Assembly: GCA_903931735.1 (NCBI GenBank) | Contig: CAIZDL010000261.1 | Coordinates: 1 to 36,314, forward strand | DNA from: an uncultured Rhodospirillales bacterium | GTDB lineage: Bacteria > Pseudomonadota > Alphaproteobacteria > Azospirillales > Azospirillaceae | Length of the DNA stretch: 36,314 nt | Reading direction: 5' to 3' | In this document: one piece after another, positions 8,320 to 15,713 of the stretch | Numbering within the stretch: the first letter of the stretch is position 1 | Layout of the letters: each line of letters opens with the position of its first letter | The notes under the pieces: model-generated | Database searches by the model: none | The model's input: the letters and a program-made list of their open reading frames with translations, nothing else | Told to the model about the DNA's origin: nothing | Translations under genes and position numbers: made by a program

Positions 8320-9576
8320 CTATTGGTTCATCGACTCGAAGAAATCGCCATTATTTTTGGTGTGCTTCAACTTATCGACCAGGAAGTCCACCGCATCGGT
8401 AACGCCCATCGGCATCAAGATCCGCCGCAAGACCCACATTTTCGAAATCGTCGCACGATCGACCAGCAGCTCTTCTTTCCGCGTACCCGACTTGGTGATG
8501 TCGATGGCCGGGAATGTCCGCTTGTCGGAAAGCTTGCGGTCGAGAATGATTTCCGAGTTGCCAGTCCCCTTGAACTCTTCGAAAATCACTTCATCCATCC
8601 GGCTGCCGGTATCGATCAACGCCGTGGCGATGATGGTTAGCGAGCCGCCCTCTTCAATGTTACGCGCCGCGCCAAAGAAGCGCTTGGGGCGTTGCAGTGC
8701 GTTCGCGTCTACGCCGCCAGTCAACACTTTACCAGAACTCGGCACCACGGTGTTGTAGGCCCGGGCGAGACGAGTGATGCTGTCGAGTAAGATCACCACA
8801 TCGCGCTTGTGTTCCACCAACCGCTTGGCCTTCTCGATCACCATTTCGGCAACCTGAACATGGCGCACCGCCGGTTCATCGAAGGTCGAACTCACAACCT
8901 CGCCCCGAACCGATCGGGCCATATCGGTCACTTCTTCCGGCCGCTCATCGATCAGCAAAACGATCAGATAGACCTCAGGATGATTCTGCGCGATCGAGTG
9001 CGCAATGTTCTGAAGCATCACCGTCTTGCCGGTCCGCGGCGGCGCCACGATCAAAGCCCGCTGACCCTTACCGAGCGTAGCCACCAAGTCGATAACCCGA
9101 CAGGTATAATTCTTTTTTGTCGGATCTTCGGTTTCTAGCTTGAGCCGTTGTTCGGGATAAAGCGGAGTCAAATTATCAAAATTGATGCGGTGCCGAACTT
9201 TATCGGGAGTATCGAAGTTGATACTATTGACCTTGAGCAAGGCAAAATAGCGCTCGCCATCTTTGGGCGACTTGATTTGGCCTTCAACGGTATCGCCGGT
9301 GCGCAACCCAAATCGTCGCACTTGCGTGGGTGATACATAGATATCGTCCGGACCAGCAAGATAATTGGCCTCAGGCGAGCGCAAAAAGCCAAAACCATCC
9401 TGGAGAATCTCGAGTACCCCATCACCATAAATAGGGACATCGTTTTCCGCCATCCGCTGCAAAATAGCGAACATCATATCCTGCTTGCGCAGAGTGCTGG
9501 CGTTCTCAATTTGCAACTCTTCAGCGAACGCCAGCAATTCAGCCGGCGTCTTGCACTTCAACTCTTGGAGATTCAT
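8320..9576 (-). CDS. rho: Transcription termination factor Rho
   Basis: Rho is the hexameric RNA-dependent ATPase that terminates untranslated transcripts. The 418-residue protein has the N-terminal helical domain ([20 protein letters not shown]) and the cold-shock-like RNA-binding domain, with [13 protein letters not shown] at about 62-74. The ATPase has Walker A APPRTGKT at 178-185 and, further on, [16 protein letters not shown] prefer ATG 9576; the GTG immediately upstream would add one residue. A 200-nt gap separates it from hemJ, with its own promoter candidate at 9609-9614. Position downstream of hem genes is common in alphaproteobacteria. Confidence 0.97.
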   Translation of the reverse strand: MNLQELKCKTPAELLAFAEELQIENASTLRKQDMMFAILQRMAENDVPIYGDGVLEILQDGFGFLRSPEANYLAGPDDIYVSPTQVRRFGLRTGDTVEGQIKSPKDGERYFALLKVNSINFDTPDKVRHRINFDNLTPLYPEQRLKLETEDPTKKNYTCRVIDLVATLGKGQRALIVAPPRTGKTVMLQNIAHSIAQNHPEVYLIVLLIDERPEEVTDMARSVRGEVVSSTFDEPAVRHVQVAEMVIEKAKRLVEHKRDVVILLDSITRLARAYNTVVPSSGKVLTGGVDANALQRPKRFFGAARNIEEGGSLTIIATALIDTGSRMDEVIFEEFKGTGNSEIILDRKLSDKRTFPAIDITKSGTRKEELLVDRATISKMWVLRRILMPMGVTDAVDFLVDKLKHTKNNGDFFESMNQ

Positions 9577-9608
9577 CACGGACCTGCGACAGGAAAACTT
9601 CAGGAAAG

Positions 9609-9614
9609 ATTATA
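9609..9614 (-). promoter_or_regulatory. Candidate -10 box for rho
   Basis: Read on the minus strand this is a perfect TATAAT, 32 nt upstream of the rho start. A convincing -35 is not visible. The hemJ-rho gap also holds a small hairpin (CGCGTC at 9681-9686 with GACGCG at 9695-9700) that lacks a T-run. Confidence 0.35.
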
Positions 9615-9782
9615 AAACCGGGAGGCAGAAATAAACGCTCTGTAGCCAGTCCGAAAGCAAAACTGGAGAGACGTTCGGGCCGCGTCGCTTAGGAGACGCG
9701 CTGAGGGAGATAAGATGGCCCGCTGAGCCCATGGGTATCGGATTCCCCGCCCCAAGTCAACGGGAACTCTCGGGCGCTCCCC

Positions 9783-10214
9783 CTATTGGAATGGTTTCAA
9801 AACCACCATAAACACGATCACCAATAGGCACAGGGTGGGAAGTTCGTTGGCGATCCTGAAATAGCGCTGAGAATGAAGGTTCCGATCTTCGGCGAACGCC
9901 AACCGCCATTGGCCCATAATGTGGTGAAGCGTGGTCAGGATCGTAACAAACACCGCCTTGATGATAAACCAAGGCTCATAAAGATACGCCGGAATCAGCA
10001 CCACCAACCAGAGTCCAAAGACCCAAGTGGCAACGCTGGCGGGTCCCATGATAAACCGATAAAGTCTCCACTCCATAATCTTAAACGTTTCAGAAAGCTC
10101 CGACCCGATCACCGCATCAGCATGATAAACGAAGAGTCTTGGCAGGTAAAATAACCCGGCCATCCATGATATAACACTTACAATATGAAATGATTTTATA
10201 ACTTCGTAACTCAT
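9783..10214 (-). CDS. hemJ: Protoporphyrinogen IX oxidase HemJ
   Basis: HemJ is the membrane protein that oxidises protoporphyrinogen IX to protoporphyrin IX in many bacteria lacking HemG/HemY. The 143-residue protein begins MSYEVIKSFHIVSVISWMAG, with an early His in the first membrane segment, and shows FYLPRLFVYH and further helices (WVFGLWLVVLIPAYL; LLVIVFMVVLKPF). I set the start at ATG 10214: its ATG overlaps the hemH stop (ATGA) and GGGGAG lies 6 nt upstream. A longer frame to 10232 is unneeded. Together with hemH and hemE it supplies late steps of haem synthesis. Confidence 0.92.
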   Translation of the reverse strand: MSYEVIKSFHIVSVISWMAGLFYLPRLFVYHADAVIGSELSETFKIMEWRLYRFIMGPASVATWVFGLWLVVLIPAYLYEPWFIIKAVFVTILTTLHHIMGQWRLAFAEDRNLHSQRYFRIANELPTLCLLVIVFMVVLKPFQ

Positions 10215-11236
10215 AAAGTCTCCCCACAACATGACTGAAACCCATTTAACTTACAAAGACCAGACACATTTTTGTTCTCACTCACCACCAATTGAGCAAG
10301 GCCATCAATAAATGCCGGAGTAACGCCCACGGTCGGCGCACGCAAATAGGCGGGCACGTTAGCGTCTTCCGCCACTTTTCGATAGTCGATATCAAGTTCA
10401 ACCAATGTTTCCGAGTGTTCAGAGACGAACGCAATCGGCACTACGACCACCGCCACACCGTCCCGGCCGGCGCGAACAATTTCGTCGCTGGTTTCAGGCC
10501 CGATCCATTTTAGCGGTCCGACCCGGCTCTGATAGCAGTTCACCCAATCAAGGGACGGAATACCCAAACCCGCCACCAGCGCTGCCGCAGTCTGCTCACA
10601 TTGCCATTGATAGTGGTCACCAGCCTTGACGATCTTTTCCGGCAAGCCATGGGCGGAAAAGAGCACACGGGTCGGGCCATGATTGGCGGCGGCCTGGTAA
10701 AGCGGTTGGATCAAGCCAACCATCGCGCGAATAAAACCGGGCTCGGTGGGATAGCAACACACCGTCCGTGTCGGCTTTTTGAGTCCAACCTTTCGACATG
10801 CCCGCTGCCAATCGGTAACCGATGAGGCCGAGGTGGTGGTCGACCATTGCGGATAGAGGGGCAACAACACGATACGGTCAGGATCAAACGCCTTAACTTT
10901 TTGCACCACCTCATCCGCAAATGGATGCCAATAGCGCATAACGACGAAGGTTCGGATGCTCTCCTGCTGGCCCAGCGCTGCTTCGAGCGCATTAGCTTGA
11001 GCAAGTGAATTTTCCAATAACGGTGAGCGGCCACCAAGGTGACGGTATATTTCGGTTGCTGGCTTTGCGCGCTTTCTCGATATAAATTCCGCCAGCAAGC
11101 GACGTGGCAGGCCACTAAGCCGAATAATCGCCGGATCGTTAAAGAGATTAAACAAAAATGGTTGCACAGCGGCCAATGAATCGGGACCGCCCATTGAAAA
11201 TAATATTACCGCCAGTTTTTCTTGTGGTTTGCTCAT
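10211..11236 (-). CDS. hemH: Ferrochelatase HemH
   Basis: HemH inserts Fe2+ into protoporphyrin IX, the final step of protohaem synthesis. The 341-residue protein has the family start (LAVILFSMGGPDS), the catalytic His in FSAHGLP (His196) and the acidic metal-path motif SEHSETLVELD (Glu276 region). A C-terminal extension carries Cys328, Cys336 and Cys337, with further Cys at 160-161. This recalls the [2Fe-2S]-binding bacterial ferrochelatases described in Caulobacter and Mycobacterium. Cluster binding here is inference. ATG 11236 overlaps the hemE stop by 4 nt, and its own stop overlaps the hemJ ATG, so the three genes are translationally coupled. Confidence 0.96.
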   Translation of the reverse strand: MSKPQEKLAVILFSMGGPDSLAAVQPFLFNLFNDPAIIRLSGLPRRLLAEFISRKRAKPATEIYRHLGGRSPLLENSLAQANALEAALGQQESIRTFVVMRYWHPFADEVVQKVKAFDPDRIVLLPLYPQWSTTTSASSVTDWQRACRKVGLKKPTRTVCCYPTEPGFIRAMVGLIQPLYQAAANHGPTRVLFSAHGLPEKIVKAGDHYQWQCEQTAAALVAGLGIPSLDWVNCYQSRVGPLKWIGPETSDEIVRAGRDGVAVVVVPIAFVSEHSETLVELDIDYRKVAEDANVPAYLRAPTVGVTPAFIDGLAQLVVSENKNVSGLCKLNGFQSCCGETL

Positions 11237-12279
11237 CGACGATCAGGCCAAGACCGAATTAAATTGGAAAGCTCGGCGACCATCTCGGGTGAGGTTTCCT
11301 GGGTGACACCATGCCCAAGATTGAAGATAAATGGCCCACCACTTAATGCGCGCAAAATCGTGTCGGTCTCTATTCGCATCGCATCGCCCCCGGTTAATAA
11401 TAAGATAGGATCGAGGTTTCCTTGAACGGGGCGATGACACTGAAGCTTATGCGCGGCCCACCGGGGGCAAATTGTCGTATCCAAAGCCACCGCGTCAATT
11501 CCGGTCTCTTGCGTATACTCTTCAATCATTGCACCGGAGTTACGCGGAAAGCCAATTATCGGGATATGGGGGTAACGCGCTTTTAAAGCCGTCACGATCC
11601 GGGCCGTTGGAGCCATCACATAGCGCCTGAAATAGCTGGCCGGAAGAACGCCGGCCCAGCTATCGAATAACTGAACCGCGTTTGCGCCAGCGTCGATCTG
11701 TCGTTCTAAATATTCAATCGTCATATCGACCAGGAGATCAATCAGGCTATCAAACCCAGCTCTATCCTGGTAAGCAAAAGCCTTTACCTTATCCCATTCT
11801 TTTGAGCCACCACCTTGAACCATATAACAAGCGACAGTCCATGGTGAGCCTGCAAAGCCAATCAAACTTGTAGAAGGGGGGAGAGCCGATGATACCAACC
11901 TCACAGTTTGGTAAATCGGTGCCAAAATTTCGTGAAAATTATCTCGCTTTAGTCGCTTTAGGTCATTTGTGCATCGCACAGGCTCAAGTTTTGGCCCTTC
12001 CCCTTCCAGATAATCAAGTTTTTGGGTCAGGCCGTAGGGGACCATCAAAATATCTGAAAATAAAATAGCAGCGTCCATGTTATAGCGACGTAACGGTTGT
12101 AACGTAACCTCGCAAGCGCGTTCGGGGGATAAGCATAGATTGATGAAGCTACCAGCCTGTTGGCGTACCTTACGGTATTCAGGCAGGTAACGACCGGCTT
12201 GGCGCATAAACCAAAAGGGGGGACGGTCAAGGATTTGGCCGGCAAGGGCGGCTAAAAAGGGCTTCTCTGCATCGAGCAT
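11233..12279 (-). CDS. hemE: Uroporphyrinogen III decarboxylase HemE
   Basis: HemE converts uroporphyrinogen III to coproporphyrinogen III by four decarboxylations. With ATG 12279 it is 348 residues, the usual length. It has the conserved FMRQAGRYLPEYR at 24-36 and FSDILMVPYGL with the catalytic Asp76, plus GFAGSPWT and GNLDP. A GTG at 12291 could add four residues, but neither start has a strong ribosome site. Base composition of this gene and hemH is visibly AT-richer than elsewhere. It is the first gene left of the putative oriC, as in Caulobacter and many relatives. Confidence 0.95.
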   Translation of the reverse strand: MLDAEKPFLAALAGQILDRPPFWFMRQAGRYLPEYRKVRQQAGSFINLCLSPERACEVTLQPLRRYNMDAAILFSDILMVPYGLTQKLDYLEGEGPKLEPVRCTNDLKRLKRDNFHEILAPIYQTVRLVSSALPPSTSLIGFAGSPWTVACYMVQGGGSKEWDKVKAFAYQDRAGFDSLIDLLVDMTIEYLERQIDAGANAVQLFDSWAGVLPASYFRRYVMAPTARIVTALKARYPHIPIIGFPRNSGAMIEEYTQETGIDAVALDTTICPRWAAHKLQCHRPVQGNLDPILLLTGGDAMRIETDTILRALSGGPFIFNLGHGVTQETSPEMVAELSNLIRSWPDRR

Positions 12280-12370
12280 CACATCATCCACTGGCTAGCT
12301 TAACAAACTCTCGACCCCACGAATTAGCGACATGAAAGCCAAGTTGGTGGGGAAAACGCAATCCCCTTCT

Positions 12371-12400
12371 TACTTTCTTTTTTTTATAAAGTTTATTGTA
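12371..12400. other. AT-rich DNA unwinding element candidate
   Basis: 26 of 30 bases are A or T, including a run of nine T, in otherwise GC-rich DNA. It lies 25 bp from the first perfect DnaA box, as expected of the duplex-unwinding element. Confidence 0.65.
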
Positions 12401-12425
12401 GTGGATAGTGGATGCCTGTGGAAGC

Positions 12426-12434
12426 TGTGGATAA
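12426..12434 (-). promoter_or_regulatory. DnaA box, perfect consensus
   Basis: TGTGGATAA on the + strand, i.e. TTATCCACA on the minus strand, with all nine positions matching. It is the strong box nearest the AT-rich tract. Confidence 0.85.
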
Positions 12435-12723
12435 CCGTGAGGCGGCATTTTTGTCCCCAATTCGACTCGGTGGTTTGGCCTCATTGGAAAACTGTGGATG
12501 ATTATGAGGGTGACCGTGCCGGTAGTGAGGGTTTGCGCCCGGTTTTCGGGGGTGTGAATCCTGGGGATAACTCGGCCGTGCTCAGAGTTGCTCACAGTAT
12601 GCAAAAGAGTGGCGGGGAGATATCCCGTTGGGTACAAGAGGGGTTGGAACGTGTCGACGGGTGGGGATAAAATTTGGTCGCCCAAACTTATCCCCAGAAG
12701 CGACCGGGTTAATCACAGGGGCC

Positions 12724-12732
12724 TGTGGATAA
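12724..12732 (-). promoter_or_regulatory. DnaA box, perfect consensus, running into the ppsR start codon
   Basis: TGTGGATAA whose last base is the A of the ppsR ATG (12732-12734). DnaA bound here would block ribosome-site DNA or a nearby promoter of ppsR. I see no good Shine-Dalgarno just upstream. Confidence 0.85.
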
Positions 12733-13553
12733 TGCGAAATTTTCACGTCCATTTGATATCCGACGCAACCGGAGAAACGGTTAACAGTATTGCTCGTGCC
12801 TGCGTTAGCCAGTTTGATGATGTTCTTCCAAATGAACATTTATGGAACCTTGTTCGCACTCATAGGCAGTTGGATATGGTGCTAGAGGGTATTCGTACGA
12901 ACCCAGGGCTGGTGATGTTCACGTTGGTCGATGAGGCGTTGCGGCGGCGACTCGAAGATTTTTGCCGCGACAGCCAAACTCCGTGTGTTTCGGTGCTCGA
13001 TCCGTTGATCAGCGCGTTGGGCACGTATCTGGGCACCGAGTCCCAGCGCCAACCGGGCCGGCAGCACATGCTTGATGCCGAGTATTTCAGCCGCATGGAT
13101 GCGATGGATTTCGCGCTGGTTCACGATGACGGTCAGGCCACCTGGGAGTTGCACGAGGCGGACGTGGTGTTGGTCGGGGTGTCGCGGACCTCGAAATCGC
13201 CGACATGTATTTACCTGGCAAATCGGGGTGTTAAGGCCGCCAACGTGCCTTACGTGCCGGGCTGCCCGTTGCCGCCTGAGCTTGATCAGATTGTGAACCC
13301 GCTGGTGGTTGGCTTGACCAACGATCCAGACCGTCTGCTGCAAATTCGGCGGACCCGGCTGCGCTTGCTCAATCCCTCGGTTGAAAGCAATTATGTTGAT
13401 CACGATACCATCAAGCAGGAGGTTATCGAAGCCCGGCGGTTTTTTGCGCGCAAGGGGTGGCCGGTGATTGATGTCTCCCGCCGCTCGATCGAGGAGACCG
13501 CCGCCGAAATTTTGATGCTGCTATCTCAGCACCGCAGCACGCAGGAACCTTGA
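12732..13553 (+). CDS. ppsR: Pyruvate,phosphate dikinase / PEP synthase regulatory kinase-phosphorylase (DUF299)
   Basis: This family phosphorylates and dephosphorylates a Thr of pyruvate,phosphate dikinase or PEP synthase, setting flux between pyruvate and PEP. The 273-residue protein starts NFHVHLISDATGET and carries the family P loop GVSRTSKS at 149-156. The long open frame extends 48 codons upstream through oriC, but homologues begin at MRNFHVHLISD, so I use ATG 12732. There is no clear ribosome site; AGGGG about 12 nt away is weak. The stop overlaps maf by one base (TGATG). Whether the target is PpdK or PpsA cannot be told here. Confidence 0.92.
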   Translation: MRNFHVHLISDATGETVNSIARACVSQFDDVLPNEHLWNLVRTHRQLDMVLEGIRTNPGLVMFTLVDEALRRRLEDFCRDSQTPCVSVLDPLISALGTYLGTESQRQPGRQHMLDAEYFSRMDAMDFALVHDDGQATWELHEADVVLVGVSRTSKSPTCIYLANRGVKAANVPYVPGCPLPPELDQIVNPLVVGLTNDPDRLLQIRRTRLRLLNPSVESNYVDHDTIKQEVIEARRFFARKGWPVIDVSRRSIEETAAEILMLLSQHRSTQEP

Positions 13554-14134
13554 TGATAATTTTGGCTTCAGCCTCGGCTGCGCGTCGGCAAATGCTGGAC
13601 CGGGCCGGCGTTGCCCTAACCTCTTGCGCTGCTTTGGTGGATGAGGCGGCGGTAAAACAGTGCGCGCGCGGTGCCGATAATGATCGTGCGCTCATGGTGG
13701 CGGAAGCAAAGGCGACAGAGGTTGCGCGGCGCCACCCCGGCGCACTGGTGATTGGTGCCGACCAGATGTTGGTGTGCGAGGTGGTGTGGTTCGATAAGCC
13801 AGCCTCGGCCAAAGAGGCGCGGGAGCAGCTTTTGGCCCTGCGCGGGCGCACGCACCGGTTGATTTCGGCGGTGGTGGTCATGCGCGACGGCGCCGTGCTG
13901 TGGCGCTGCGCCGAGGTGGCCCGTTTGACGATGCGCGCCTTTAGCGAAGCGTTTCTCGATCAGTATTTGGCCGAGGTTGGCGACGAAGTTTGCCACACCG
14001 TGGGGTGTTACCGCATCGAGGGGGTGGGCTTGCAGCTTTTTTCCCGGGTCGAGGGCGACCATTTTGTGATTTTGGGAATGCCGCTTTTGCCACTGCTGGA
14101 AGCCTTGCGCGGGCTGGGGGAGTTGGAATCATGA
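13553..14134 (+). CDS. maf: Maf-like nucleoside triphosphate pyrophosphatase
   Basis: Maf proteins hydrolyse nucleoside triphosphates, including non-canonical or modified pyrimidine ones, to the monophosphate. The 193-residue protein begins MIILASASAARRQML, corresponding to the family substrate loop (S-x-x-R). It has GADQMLVCE with the catalytic-type Asp70, then LLALRGRTHRLISAVVV. ATG 13553 overlaps the ppsR stop and has AGGA 7 nt upstream; a TTG just before it is less likely. The gene ends in a 4-nt ATGA overlap with aroE, so ppsR-maf-aroE form one coupled unit reading away from oriC. Confidence 0.93.
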   Translation: MIILASASAARRQMLDRAGVALTSCAALVDEAAVKQCARGADNDRALMVAEAKATEVARRHPGALVIGADQMLVCEVVWFDKPASAKEAREQLLALRGRTHRLISAVVVMRDGAVLWRCAEVARLTMRAFSEAFLDQYLAEVGDEVCHTVGCYRIEGVGLQLFSRVEGDHFVILGMPLLPLLEALRGLGELES

Positions 14135-14967
14135 TCATTACCGGCAAGGCCAGGGTTGCTGGCGTGATCGGTTGGCCGGTCAGTCATTCCCGCTCGCCCC
14201 GGCTGCATGGCTATTGGCTGGATAAATACCAGATCGATGGCGCCTATCTGCCGCTGGCAGTGCCGCCGGATCAAATCGAGGCCGCTCTCCGGGCGCTCCC
14301 CGCCTTGGGGTTTCGCGGCGTCAACGTCACCGTGCCCTATAAGGAGGTGGCGTTTCGGCTGATGGACGAGGTGTCGCTAGACGCCAAGCTGATTGGTGCG
14401 GTCAATACCATTGTGGTTGGTGAAAACGGCAAGCTTGTCGGTCACAACACGGATCATGTTGGGTTTTTTGGGAACGTGGCCAATGGTGCCCCTGGCTGGC
14501 AAGCAAGTGCGGGACCGGCGATGGTTGTTGGAGCTGGGGGGGCTGCACGGGCGGTCGTGGCTTCATTGATATTTCTTCATGCACCTGAAATCCGCCTTTA
14601 TAACCGCACCAGGGCTAAGGCTGAGGCGTTGGCGCGGGATATTGGCGGCCCGATCCGCGTGGTGTCGGAGCCAGAGCTGGACGATGTAACCTTGCTGGTC
14701 AACACCACCAGCCTCGGCATGACCGGCCAGCCGCCTCTGGAGCTGGATTTGACCCGGCTGCCGACCAGCGCGGTGGTCACTGATATTGTTTATACGCCTT
14801 TGATCACGCCTCTGCTCGCGGCGGCACGGGCACGGGGCAACCCGATTGTCGATGGTTTGGGCATGTTGCTGCACCAAGCGGTGCCGGGTTTCGAGGCTTG
14901 GTTTGGCGTGAAGCCCGAGGTAACGCCGGAGCTGCGCGCGTTTATGCTGAGCGGTCTCGGCGCTTGA
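14131..14967 (+). CDS. aroE: Shikimate dehydrogenase AroE
   Basis: AroE reduces 3-dehydroshikimate to shikimate with NADPH in aromatic amino-acid synthesis. The 278-residue protein has the substrate-binding SHSRSPRLH near the N-terminus and NVTVPYK with catalytic Lys71. HNTDHVGF supplies Asp108, GAGGAARA at 134-141 is the NADP loop, and the typical end is GLGMLLHQAVPGFEAWFG. ATG 14131 overlaps the maf stop; an upstream extension to 13990 is spurious. Its 3' end overlaps that of convergent trmB by 26 nt. The usual alphaproteobacterial followers coaE and dnaQ are absent. Confidence 0.95.
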   Translation: MIITGKARVAGVIGWPVSHSRSPRLHGYWLDKYQIDGAYLPLAVPPDQIEAALRALPALGFRGVNVTVPYKEVAFRLMDEVSLDAKLIGAVNTIVVGENGKLVGHNTDHVGFFGNVANGAPGWQASAGPAMVVGAGGAARAVVASLIFLHAPEIRLYNRTRAKAEALARDIGGPIRVVSEPELDDVTLLVNTTSLGMTGQPPLELDLTRLPTSAVVTDIVYTPLITPLLAAARARGNPIVDGLGMLLHQAVPGFEAWFGVKPEVTPELRAFMLSGLGA

Positions 14968-15640
14968 AGCAGAGGAAGACCGGGGTGCGGCCGGCAATCA
15001 GCGCTTTTTGCTCGTAGCGGGTCTGGGGCCAATCGGCTGGCCGGGCGCGCCAGTCTTCGGCAGAACGGGCCAGCCACTCAAACGCCGGGTGGCGCCAGGT
15101 GTGCTCCAGCATCCAGGTGATCAGGCCGGGGTCGTCGCTGGCAAGACGTAGCTCGGCGCCGTCTTTCAGCACCCGCGCCAGCCGCACGAGGTTTTCGGGG
15201 CCAATGAAGCGCCGCTCCCAGTGGCGCCGCTTCGGCCACGGGTCGGCGAACAGCACAAAGCAGCGGCCAATGCTGGCGTCGGGCAAGGCATCGAGCAAAA
15301 AGCGGGCGTCGTCGGCCAGCACCCGCACCCGCCCGGTCAGGCCCTCATGGTCGATGTGGCTGAGCAGCCCGGCAACGCCGTTGATGAAGGGCTCGCAGCC
15401 GATAAACCCAATCTCGGGGTTGGCCACCGCCTGAGCCGCCAGATGCTCGCCGCCGCCAAAGCCAATCTCCAACCAAACATCGCTGACGGGAGCGTCGAAG
15501 AGGGGGGCGGGCGAAAGGCTGGTCCCCGGCTCCGGTCGCTCCAAGGCCACCTGCGGCAGCAAGGATTCGAGCAGCTCGGACCGGTGGCGGCGAAGCGGGC
15601 GGCCGTGACGGCGGCCATAGAGCTGCAAACGCTGGGTCAT
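14942..15640 (-). CDS. trmB: tRNA (guanine46-N7)-methyltransferase TrmB
   Basis: TrmB makes m7G46 in the variable loop of tRNAs. The 232-residue protein starts MTQRLQLYGRRHGRPL and has the SAM loop EIGFGGGEHL and the family signature FADPWPKRRHWERR. The C-terminal YEQKALIAGRTPVFLCFKR is also typical. I set the start at ATG 15640. A longer frame to 15679 begins inside the metK terminator and is unlikely. No Shine-Dalgarno is visible before 15640, and the terminator ends only about 20 nt upstream. Expression therefore needs readthrough or a promoter overlapping the terminator. Confidence 0.92.
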   Translation of the reverse strand: MTQRLQLYGRRHGRPLRRHRSELLESLLPQVALERPEPGTSLSPAPLFDAPVSDVWLEIGFGGGEHLAAQAVANPEIGFIGCEPFINGVAGLLSHIDHEGLTGRVRVLADDARFLLDALPDASIGRCFVLFADPWPKRRHWERRFIGPENLVRLARVLKDGAELRLASDDPGLITWMLEHTWRHPAFEWLARSAEDWRARPADWPQTRYEQKALIAGRTPVFLCFKRRDRSA

Positions 15641-15660
15641 GGGTGGAAAATCCGGGCAAG

Positions 15661-15692
15661 AAAAAAGCCCAGGAGGCACAACCCCCTGGGCC
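15661..15692 (-). terminator. Intrinsic terminator after metK
   Basis: On the minus strand a stem GCCCAGG...CCTGGGC (15691-15685 with 15673-15667), partly extended by GG/CC pairs, is followed by six U (15666-15661). It begins about 22 nt after the metK stop and ends about 20 nt before the trmB start. Confidence 0.85.
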
Positions 15693-15713
15693 TTTATTGA
15701 ACAGTTCAGGCGA

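Larger units (their letters stand above)
12366..12732. other. oriC: Chromosomal replication origin (oriC)
   Basis: This non-coding stretch lies between divergent hemE and ppsR, the classical alphaproteobacterial origin location. DnaA boxes, read as TGTGGATAA or its complement, occur at 12426-12434 and 12724-12732 (both perfect). One-mismatch copies are at 12493-12501 (TGTGGATGA), 12562-12570 and 12662-12670 (TGGGGATAA), and 12688-12696 (TTATCCCCA). Weaker relatives lie around 12400-12412. An AT-rich tract is at its hemE-proximal end. GANTC methylation-type sites occur at 12464-12468 and 12556-12560. Short open frames in this stretch look like chance. Confidence 0.88.

Noticed and set aside
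12284-12685. Short open frames on both strands inside the oriC segment
   Set aside because: No motifs, no ribosome sites, and they coincide with DnaA boxes and the AT-rich tract.
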